Positions 5,604 to 10,533 of a DNA stretch of 10,533 bases are shown piece after piece. Origin of the DNA: an uncultured Gammaproteobacteria bacterium (GTDB taxonomy: Bacteria; Pseudomonadota; Gammaproteobacteria; Halothiobacillales; Halothiobacillaceae); assembly GCA_938004235.1 (NCBI GenBank), contig CALKWL010000125.1:1-10533 (forward strand). The letters are read 5' to 3'. The translations under genes were made by a program, and so were the position numbers. Position 1 is the stretch's first letter, and each line of letters starts with the position of its first letter. Below the pieces are notes generated by a model. The model was not told the DNA's origin and did no database searches. It was given only the letters and a program-made list of their open reading frames with translations.

Positions 5604-5791
5604 GTGATGGTGTCCTATGAACGGTGATGGTTAAGGCGCTCGGTCTGGCGTGGGTTTCTCGGTCATGTCTCGGTCGTATGAAGGCGCCGACCCGGTCTTA
5701 GTGGGGCGCTTTGTCATAAGTAAAAGTTATCTGTAAAAGTTGGCACGGGATGTGCAATTTAATGAAAAGCAAGTTCTGTACCCCATAAGAT
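5604..5791. promoter_or_regulatory. Intergenic region with direct repeats upstream of the SSB-like gene
   Basis: These 188 bases separate the two leftward gene blocks. CTCGGTC occurs three times (5639-5645, 5658-5664, 5669-5675), and GTAAAAGTT occurs twice (5720-5728 and 5733-5741), 13 bp apart. It is the only noncoding gap inside the replication genes and so is where a promoter for the SSB-exonuclease-RuvC unit should be. I could not pick a convincing -35/-10 pair, and I see no hairpin with a T run. Confidence 0.45.
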
Positions 5792-6175
5792 TTATGAATG
5801 AAAAGGATGCGTCATCGTGCAATCCTCAAACGCACACGCAGCCGCGAAGGCAAGGGTCAGGGGTTCGCCATGGCCGACGCGGCGGATGAGCTCCAGCGCC
5901 CCCTCAGCGGTGCGAAACAGGCAGGAGTCGAGCAAGCGGCCTTGGCGTACATGCACGGCGCGGCTGGGTATGTCCGGGTCGAGTTGCCAGCCCTCCGGGT
6001 GCTGGGTGTAATCGGCGGACACCAGGCGCTTTAGGGTGGGCAGGTGGGCGCGGATGTTGGCGCGGTCGGGGTCTGTTATCAGGCGTGAGGGTTTGACGAT
6101 GAAGCGGCCTTCGTCATCCATGTGGCAGGTCATCCCGCGTTCGGCTAAATCATGCAAAAGGTCTAGGGCGTTCAT
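5792..6175 (-). CDS. TubC_N-like small protein (127 aa)
   Basis: The first 53 residues resemble the TubC N-terminal docking-type fold often annotated in mobile elements: 'LLHDLAERGMTCHMDDEGRFIVKPSRLITDPDRANIRAHLPTLKRLV', helix-beta hairpin-helix. In polyketide synthases that domain mediates protein docking. In phages and islands the fold recurs beside primase or helicase genes with no known role. The C-terminal part (about 60-127) contains DIPSRAVHVRQGRLLDSCLFRTAEGALE and has two cysteines near the end (C114, C119). The start ATG overlaps the stop of the helicase gene as ATGA, so it is translationally coupled to it. That suggests an accessory partner of the helicase, which is inference. Confidence 0.78.
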   Translation of the reverse strand: MNALDLLHDLAERGMTCHMDDEGRFIVKPSRLITDPDRANIRAHLPTLKRLVSADYTQHPEGWQLDPDIPSRAVHVRQGRLLDSCLFRTAEGALELIRRVGHGEPLTLAFAAACAFEDCTMTHPFHS

Positions 6176-8187
6176 TGGAATGGCTCCCCTGTTTCTTCGT
6201 TGGCTTGGCTAACCCCGTTTTCATGGTGTACAGGGTGTACAGGTGTACAAAGCCCGCTAGAATGCGGTTCTTCGGCTGTACACCCTGCTTTTTCTTGGGT
6301 GTACGCGGTGTACGCGGTTTGTGTGTTTTGCGCTTGCTGTACACCCTGTACACCCCCAAACGCGCTAGGGTGTACAGCCTGTAACCCTATCTCTGGTGCG
6401 GGTTGTACACCCTGTACACCATGTACACCTGTTTTTGATGGTTGCCCGGCTTCATCGTCGGAAAGGATGGAATCTTTCACGGTGTACCAGCGCCCCCGGC
6501 CTAGTGGCGTTTGCATCACGGCGGTTAGCTTTTCGGTGTTGGTGAACAGATACCCGGCGGCCTGAATCGCCCGCGCAATCGTCACCACGTCATGACCCGG
6601 TGCGGCTTCCTGCAATGCCTCCTTGGTAAACATCCATCGTCCGGCGGTCACATCAACAAACCCGGCGCGGTTGGGTACGTCTTGGCTGTCGTTGTTGGTC
6701 TGAAACCTTGCCCCATGTTTGAGGATGAAGGCGCGCACGGCTTCGGTAATGCGGTCGGAATCCGTTCCGGTGCTGGCACTGCCCCAGCGGTTTGCAATGG
6801 CTTGCACGGCCTCCCACACGCGGGCGGCGGTGACGGGTAACACGCCATGCCGTGCCGCAAATACACCTGCCCAAGCAATCAGTGCAAAACGGCGCAAGGC
6901 GCGTACTTGTTCGGGGGCGTGGTGGGGTTGTTGCAGCTTGGACACGGCGGCATCAATACCCGCAACAGCAGCGCGGCGGGCATCGGGGGCGGTGGGGTAT
7001 TCACGCATCAAGGCTTCCAGCATCGCCACGCCAGCCGTGCCGTAATGGGTGGCACATGCACGCTTGATACCCTGCACATATCCGGCGCGTTCGCTCTCTG
7101 GCAAGTGGCCTGCAATGTCCTGCACTTCAACATCTAAGGCGCGGTGGAGCGTACCGTCTTTGGGTGGTTTTCCACCTTCGGCTAGCTTGCTTTCCATGCT
7201 CATCTCGCCCGTACTGATTGCCACGGTTCGCCATGCCCTTGGTGCTTTGAGTTCACGGCTTGCGTTCATGGCGGTTTTGCCTTGCCCGCCTGCCAGTTGG
7301 TACACCAGCGGGCTTATGTCCTTGTGATTGCCCGCCCCCAATTCATCCAAACAAAGCGGCAAGTCTGAATGCGCTTCGGCTAGTCCTTCGATACCGTTTG
7401 CGGTGGCATTCCAGCGGCGGATAAATGAAAGGCTTGGGCTTTCCGCTGGGTCTACCGCGCATCCCCAAATACTCGCCCCCACTTGTGCCAGGGTGGTTTT
7501 ACCGCGTGAAGTCGTACCCCATAAATGCACAATGAAGCTGTCGGAATCAGCCAGCTTAAGGCAAGGGCTAGACAAGCCAACACACGCCACAAACAGCAGC
7601 ACGTCACTATCCGCAATCGCCCGGCCTATATTCTCCTGCCAGCTTTCCAGCGTGCCGGATGCGTGAACGGTTCCAATCGTCGGGCTGTACCGCTCCGGCT
7701 GATACACCACGGCTTCATTCCCGGCGGCGGATAACACACGGTCGGGGAAAATGAAGGCAAGCCCGCCGTCTGTGCGTTCCATCCATCCAAGGCGCGGCGC
7801 GGATTGAAAGCGGTTTGTAGGGGTGAAGCTGGCAAGGTAAGCCACAAGGCGGCGTTCTTTGCCGGGGATAATGCGCAGGCCAGCGTTCGCCAATTCACGC
7901 GCCAAAATGGCCGGGTCTTCATGCAGGCGGGCGGCGGGTATGGCTAGGGGCTTGGTGTGTCCGTCATGGTCTTGGAAAGCCAACATGCGCCCCCAGTCCC
8001 CAGCGGGTGCGGTAGTCAGGCCAGTGACGTACAGCACGCCACAAACAGAATCCAGCTTGTCGCCTTCACCCTCCTTGCCCGGCTTCACCTCAAACACCCC
8101 AGCGGCGGAAAGCTCCCAGCTATCGGGGATAGTCAGGCCGTGCCACGGGGGGCGCAAGACTTCGATAACGGCATCAACTAGCGCCAT
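6172..8187 (-). CDS. DUF927-type replicative helicase/primase-associated ATPase (671 aa)
   Basis: The start ATG at 8187 has AAGGAGGTG 4 nt upstream, one of the strongest ribosome binding sites in the window. Residues up to about 370 match the DUF927 pattern: GWELSAAGVFEV-like opening (SWELSAAGVFEVKPG), LSSPCLKLADSDSFIVHLWG, Walker A GTTSRGKTT (224-232), WNATANGIEGLAEAHSDLPLCLDELG with Walker B acidic D281-E282, and VYQLAGGQGK. Such proteins are the predicted helicase part of primase-helicases in prophages and islands. No primase motif is obvious, so priming may come from the host. Residues about 480-572 form a winged-helix-like tail domain (ITEAVRAFILKHGARF...GYLFT.TEKLTAV...GRGRWYTV). The last 90 residues are low complexity, with GVQGVQ, AYTAYT and PVHPVHH tracts encoded by a TGTACA-centred DNA repeat array. 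Probable role: unwinding at the element's own origin. Confidence 0.9.
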   Translation of the reverse strand: MALVDAVIEVLRPPWHGLTIPDSWELSAAGVFEVKPGKEGEGDKLDSVCGVLYVTGLTTAPAGDWGRMLAFQDHDGHTKPLAIPAARLHEDPAILARELANAGLRIIPGKERRLVAYLASFTPTNRFQSAPRLGWMERTDGGLAFIFPDRVLSAAGNEAVVYQPERYSPTIGTVHASGTLESWQENIGRAIADSDVLLFVACVGLSSPCLKLADSDSFIVHLWGTTSRGKTTLAQVGASIWGCAVDPAESPSLSFIRRWNATANGIEGLAEAHSDLPLCLDELGAGNHKDISPLVYQLAGGQGKTAMNASRELKAPRAWRTVAISTGEMSMESKLAEGGKPPKDGTLHRALDVEVQDIAGHLPESERAGYVQGIKRACATHYGTAGVAMLEALMREYPTAPDARRAAVAGIDAAVSKLQQPHHAPEQVRALRRFALIAWAGVFAARHGVLPVTAARVWEAVQAIANRWGSASTGTDSDRITEAVRAFILKHGARFQTNNDSQDVPNRAGFVDVTAGRWMFTKEALQEAAPGHDVVTIARAIQAAGYLFTNTEKLTAVMQTPLGRGRWYTVKDSILSDDEAGQPSKTGVHGVQGVQPAPEIGLQAVHPSAFGGVQGVQQAQNTQTAYTAYTQEKAGCTAEEPHSSGLCTPVHPVHHENGVSQANEETGEPFQ
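6227..6427. repeat. TGTACA-centred iteron-like array inside the helicase gene
   Basis: Twelve sites occur in 201 bp. Exact TGTACA is at 6227, 6236, 6244, 6277, 6338, 6347, 6371, 6404, 6413 and 6422, and TGTACG is at 6300 and 6309. Most lie in the wider 9-mer GGTGTACAG or its complement CTGTACACC, and neighbours are usually 9 bp apart (once 8). Left-side copies mainly read GGTGTAC and right-side copies mainly TGTACACC. The sites fall in all three codon phases of the overlapping gene, so the conserved thing is the DNA word rather than the peptide. Confidence 0.92.
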
Positions 8188-8542
8188 GCGTCACCTCCTT
8201 GGCAACAAACAGCGCAGATCGTGCGGGCGGCTGGAGCACCAACACACGGGCGGCTCCATCACGCAAACAGGCGCGGGCGGTGGCTTCTAGGTGCGCGTCG
8301 GATGCGTTGCGATTGATGACCAACACGGGGGGCGTGGCAAGCTGGCACACGCTCCAATCCAGCAAGGCCGGGTCATCATGTTCAGGGGATAGCAGCGCGG
8401 CGCGGGTATCGTCTTTCCAGTCCCACGCAGCGCGGCCACAATGAACAAACAGGGTGCCATGCGCCGGAACTTTATTGCGCGTGTACTCCGACAATCGCAG
8501 GCGGGCGGTGCGGCTGTAGGGTGGCTGGGTGCGGCCTGCCAT
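8174..8542 (-). CDS. Hypothetical protein (122 aa), replication operon
   Basis: I do not recognise a family. The ATG at 8542 overlaps the previous stop by one base (TGATG). A GTG one codon earlier, at 8545, is an alternative start. The protein is soluble, with basic and polar N-terminal residues (RTQPPYSRTARLRLSEYTRNK). It has two alternating beta-alpha stretches, TPPVLVINRNASDAHLEATARAC and DGAARVLVLQPPARSALFVAKE, that suggest a small Rossmann-like or toprim-like alpha/beta fold, but no catalytic signature can be named. Its 3' end overlaps the helicase start by 14 bases and contains the helicase Shine-Dalgarno sequence, so the two are tightly coupled. Confidence 0.72.
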   Translation of the reverse strand: MAGRTQPPYSRTARLRLSEYTRNKVPAHGTLFVHCGRAAWDWKDDTRAALLSPEHDDPALLDWSVCQLATPPVLVINRNASDAHLEATARACLRDGAARVLVLQPPARSALFVAKEVTHGAS

Positions 8543-8787
8543 CACTTGACACCATCAAGCCGGGAAAGTTGGCGGCTTGCCGAATCGGTCAGCACGTCGA
8601 TAGCGTCCAAAAGTCCGACGGTCACACGGCTTCCCGTTAGCTTTTCCATCATCGGCGCGACTACCGGGATTTCTGGAATCTCCGACTCGGTGGCCAGGGT
8701 CAGCTCACGCAACACATCGGTGATTACGGATATGCCGGTCAGGGCTTTGCGCATGTCATCCAGCGCCAAGGCTGCGACGGGGCTCAT
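8542..8787 (-). CDS. Hypothetical protein (81 aa), replication operon
   Basis: A small, mostly helical protein with no recognised family. It reads MSPVAALALDDMRKALTGISVITDVLRELTL..., then a proline-rich turn (ESEIPEIPVVAPMM), then a second helix (VGLLDAIDVLTDSASRQLSRL). There is no membrane segment or signal peptide. The ATG overlaps the alpA-like stop as ATGA (8787-8784), and its stop overlaps the next start, placing it firmly in the operon. Small helical proteins in this position are common in prophage replication modules. No role is proposed. Confidence 0.72.
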   Translation of the reverse strand: MSPVAALALDDMRKALTGISVITDVLRELTLATESEIPEIPVVAPMMEKLTGSRVTVGLLDAIDVLTDSASRQLSRLDGVK

Positions 8788-9002
8788 TGCGCACCCCCTG
8801 CATTGGTGGTGCGGCTGTTCACATAATCGAGCAAAGTTTGCTCAGTCCAGCCGACGGCCTGACTGCTGATCTTGATCGGTGGTGGTAGATGCCCGGCTTT
8901 CACCAGTCGCCAGACGGTTGATCGGGATATGCCCAAGAAAATGGCTGCGGGCGCGGGGCGGTAGATGCGGGCGTGTTGCGGCGGGGTGGTTTGGGTTTGC
9001 AT
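8784..9002 (-). CDS. AlpA-family/excisionase-like winged HTH regulator (72 aa)
   Basis: The start ATG at 9002 has AGGAG 6 nt upstream. Residues 14-53 (YRPAPAAIFLGISRSTVWRLVKAGHLPPPIKI..QAVGWTEQTLLDYV) are the AlpA/MerR-like signature: a helix-turn-helix reading 'A..LG.SRSTVWRLVKAG.LP.P' followed by a short wing and 'GW....L..Y'. In P4-like elements and phage satellites, AlpA proteins activate integrase/excision or replication genes. Here it is the first gene of the replication operon, 161 bp from the 249-aa gene. The ribosome binding site lies within an inverted repeat. It is likely the switch for element activation, inferred from family and position. Confidence 0.88.
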   Translation of the reverse strand: MQTQTTPPQHARIYRPAPAAIFLGISRSTVWRLVKAGHLPPPIKISSQAVGWTEQTLLDYVNSRTTNAGGAQ

Positions 9003-9163
9003 GTCTTGCTCCTGATTGCGCGTTGTTGCGACAGGAGCAATTCAATCCTTGCAAAAATTGCAATAAAAGCCTTAACGCTTGCGCGTTTTTTTTGAGTAAT
9101 ACCCAATGTTTCAGTGTGTTATAGCGCGGTTATAATTGCCTGAACACGGTTAAAATGTTTTGA
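9003..9163. promoter_or_regulatory. AT-rich control region between the 249-aa gene and alpA
   Basis: This gap is clearly richer in A+T than the genes to its left. Besides the ribosome-binding-site inverted repeat, it holds TTGCAAAAATTGCAA (9049-9063). It also holds AACGC-TTGC-GCGTT followed by a T run (9074-9093), a weak rightward terminator. A TATAAT on the + strand at 9131-9136 has no good -35. The promoter for the alpA operon should lie here, but I could not assign it. Confidence 0.5.
9006..9040 (-). promoter_or_regulatory. Inverted repeat covering the alpA ribosome binding site
   Basis: TTGCTCCTG (9006-9014) and CAGGAGCAA (9032-9040) are perfect 9-bp inverted repeats 17 bases apart. In the leftward mRNA the downstream arm contains the AGGAG used by alpA, which ends 6 nt before its ATG. 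Folding would hide the ribosome binding site. The same DNA could alternatively be a dyad operator. Confidence 0.6.
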
Positions 9164-9913
9164 CTATTTCCACCATGCCGCTTTGAGCTTTGGTTCTATG
9201 GTTTCTTTGCTGAATACGCACCACGTATCAGAGCACGCTAAAATATTCGCCACATCAGTGATTCTCGGTGTTTTTCCGTGTTTGACTTTGAATGCTTCGG
9301 CTTGCTCGATTGCATCGGCTTTAAGCTCATCAAGGCGCACATTCAGAGCATTAGGGTCGGTCGGCCTACCCGGTTTTGCTTTGGCTACTTTATTCGGCTC
9401 GGTCGGTGCGGCGAGTATATTCACCATCGCTTCAATCTCGCTCCGAACAAAGCGCAGGTCTTGCCGGGTAATGGATTGTCCAGTCACAAGGCTCACCATG
9501 CTGTCATCCCATGGCATAAACTCTGAAAGGCCTTTAATTGCCCAGCGCTGTGGATAAAGAAAGCTGATTTCTTTTGGTTTGTCCTCACGCGCTAAATATG
9601 CAACCTCTCCGCCCAATTCCCAGAATTTGCTAAGCACAAACACAGGTACTGTGTGGGCGGGCGCGTTCTCGCTGCTTACGTGGTAATGGGTCGTTATCCA
9701 TTCACCTGTAATCGAGTACTTGCCGTTAGAAACGCCTATATCGAGGTTACGGCCTTTTATGGGTATGGCGTACCCATGCCAGAAAGGAACAATGACCCCG
9801 GCGGTTATTTCAAAAACAGCGGCAAGGTCGAGAATTTCCTGCTCGCTCATCCCGCTAACTTCAGCGGCGCGGGACAGGGTCAATAATCTTGGTGTAGTCT
9901 TCGTGTCAGCCAT
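9164..9913 (-). CDS. Hypothetical protein beside the integrase (249 aa)
   Basis: The protein is not recognised. The ATG at 9913 has only a G-rich stretch upstream as a ribosome binding site. The N-terminal 40 residues (TLSRAAEVSGMSEQEILDLAAVFEI) look like a helical DNA-binding-type start: 'L..AAEVSGMSEQEIL.LA'. The middle is beta-rich and aromatic (VPFWHGYAIPIKG, YSITGEWITTHYHV, VPVFVLSKFW). The C-terminal part has a basic GRPTDPN linker (around 182-188), a long helix (NVRLDELKADAIEQAEAFKVKHG) and an end with several tryptophans (DTWCVF, KAAWWK). There is no signal peptide or membrane segment. Its codons are more AT-rich than those of its neighbours, hinting at a different origin. It could be a regulator of the integrase or a cargo gene. 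Confidence 0.75.
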   Translation of the reverse strand: MADTKTTPRLLTLSRAAEVSGMSEQEILDLAAVFEITAGVIVPFWHGYAIPIKGRNLDIGVSNGKYSITGEWITTHYHVSSENAPAHTVPVFVLSKFWELGGEVAYLAREDKPKEISFLYPQRWAIKGLSEFMPWDDSMVSLVTGQSITRQDLRFVRSEIEAMVNILAAPTEPNKVAKAKPGRPTDPNALNVRLDELKADAIEQAEAFKVKHGKTPRITDVANILACSDTWCVFSKETIEPKLKAAWWK

Positions 9914-9946
9914 AACACGCGCCCCCTTTGCGTGGATTGGTTAGAA

Positions 9947-9989
9947 GCCTGCCCGGTGTTTGCGTCACCCGGCGGGCTTTGTTTTGTCG
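9947..9989 (+). terminator. Hairpin with T tract between the integrase and the 249-aa gene
   Basis: GCCTGCCCGGTG (9947-9958) pairs with CACCCGGCGGGC (9966-9977), 11 of 12 positions including one G-U, around a 7-nt loop. It is followed on the + strand by TTTGTTTTG. In sequence it is a rightward terminator, yet all surrounding genes read left. On the - strand it has only TTCTAA after the stem. It may still slow leftward integrase transcripts, or block antisense transcription into the integrase gene. Confidence 0.6.
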
Positions 9990-9999
9990 TATGTATAGC

Positions 10000-10533
10000 T
10001 TACCCCGCCCGGCGAATCGGAATCACCTTGCGCGATTTATCGTTGATGACTTCATCCAGGCGCTCGCCCAATCGCCGCCATGCTTCCCGGCGTTCGGCTT
10101 GCAGCTCGTGCCGCTGATAGACGCGCTTCATCTTGTTGGCTTCGGTGTGGTTCAGGCATTTTTCAATGACTTCGGATAGCGTGCCCAAATCGCCCATCAT
10201 GGTTGCACCCGTTCTGCGCAAGTCGTGCGGTGTCCACTTACCGCCGGGAAGGAGTAGGGTTCCGGTGGCTTGGCTGCGCTTGGTCAGTGCATTGTCGCGC
10301 TGTCGATCATCCACCTGGCGCGTGATGCTCTTGGGGCACACATGGCCGTCCTTGCGTGTGGCTGGATAGACCCATTCGCTCCACCCGGTCAGGCTGCGCA
10401 GTTCCGCGAAGTGCCGCGCGGCGAACTCGGATAAAAAGACGGTGTGCGTCTTGGCGTTCTTGGCATTCCCGGCGGGGATCGTCCACGTCCCGGCGTTGAC
10501 GTCGATATGCTCCCAGCGAGCTTGCAGCAGCTC
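10000..10533 (-). CDS. Tyrosine-family site-specific integrase, C-terminal catalytic domain (partial)
   Basis: The frame is open from the window edge to the TAA at 10002-10000, giving 177 residues; the 5' end is beyond 10533. It begins ELLQARWEHIDVNAGTW, the segment just after the first catalytic arginine. It continues with the beta-hairpin lysine region (GNAKNAKTHTVFLS), the box II HxxR motif in TPHDLRRTGATMM (codons 10227-10213), the second histidine in CLNHTEANK, and the nucleophilic tyrosine in VYQRHEL (codon 10119-10117). This layout is typical of P4-like integrases of proteobacterial prophages and islands. The catalytic half is intact, without frameshift. The enzyme would integrate and excise the element at its att site. 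The GTG at 10341 is internal and not the start. Confidence 0.95.
   Translation of the reverse strand, partial: ELLQARWEHIDVNAGTWTIPAGNAKNAKTHTVFLSEFAARHFAELRSLTGWSEWVYPATRKDGHVCPKSITRQVDDRQRDNALTKRSQATGTLLLPGGKWTPHDLRRTGATMMGDLGTLSEVIEKCLNHTEANKMKRVYQRHELQAERREAWRRLGERLDEVINDKSRKVIPIRRAG

Noticed and set aside
5792..6175. Polyketide/NRPS docking function for the TubC_N-like protein
   Set aside because: No biosynthetic genes are present. The fold is widespread in mobile elements and the neighbours are replication genes.
6172..6300. Zinc finger in the helicase tail (C-x10-C-x4-H-x2-HH)
   Set aside because: The Cys and His residues come from TGT and CAC codons of the DNA repeat read in different phases, so the pattern is a by-product.
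6227..6427. CRISPR array
   Set aside because: Units are 6-9 bp with no 20-40 bp spacers, they lie inside a real coding frame, and no cas genes are present.
6175..6565. + strand frames rich in CTPCTP and VYRVYR
   Set aside because: They are translations of the TGTACACC repeat on the strand opposite the helicase gene, with no ribosome binding site or family match.
9131..9136. TATAAT as a rightward promoter
   Set aside because: There is no acceptable -35 at 16-18 bp, and it would read antisense into the 249-aa gene. It lies in AT-rich DNA where chance matches are likely.
2304..9999. Second copy of the tRNA-Pro 3' end as attR within the window
   Set aside because: I looked for the T-arm/acceptor sequence elsewhere and found none. 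If it exists it must lie beyond 10533.

Overview
The window is one end of a draft contig from a beta- or gammaproteobacterium. The AcnB, tRNA-Pro and integrase types fit either class; beta looks more likely, but I cannot fix the genus. Bases 1-45 are not genomic: they are the 3' part of the Illumina TruSeq universal adapter, left on the contig edge.

Layout. (1) Host core, + strand, 46-2303: the 3' half of acnB (aconitase B), then an unrecognised 224-aa gene with its own Shine-Dalgarno sequence, then tRNA-Pro(GGG) with a strong extended -10 promoter and an intrinsic terminator. (2) Accessory element, 2342 to beyond 10533, with every gene on the - strand. Reading leftward in transcription order from the right edge: a tyrosine integrase (5' end outside the window), a 249-aa unknown, an AlpA-type winged HTH protein, two small unknowns, a 671-aa DUF927 helicase/primase-type ATPase, a TubC_N-like small protein, an SSB-like protein with a DDLPF tail, a DEDDy 3'-5' exonuclease, a 72-aa protein, a RuvC-like nuclease, an acidic repeat protein, an HTH protein and a small gpW/DUF6148-like protein. 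A leftward terminator at 2401-2425 closes the set, about 100 bp from the tRNA.

The alpA-to-TubC_N set is one tightly coupled operon with ATGA, TGATG or 14-nt overlaps. After a gap of about 190 bp with repeats, the SSB-like, exonuclease, 72-aa and RuvC-like genes form a second coupled unit. Together they look like a DNA replication/recombination module. No large terminase, portal, capsid, tail or lysis gene lies between the integrase and the tRNA. The element is therefore a cryptic prophage remnant or a compact phage-satellite/PICI-like integrative element (int + alpA + replication module), possibly integrated at the tRNA-Pro 3' end. The second att site is not in the window, so this is inference.

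The most striking non-gene signals are: a 200-bp array of TGTACA-centred repeats inside the 3' end of the helicase gene, falling in all three codon phases (candidate intragenic iterons/origin); a compact array of inverted and direct repeats at 3402-3531; and an inverted repeat that would pair with the alpA ribosome binding site.
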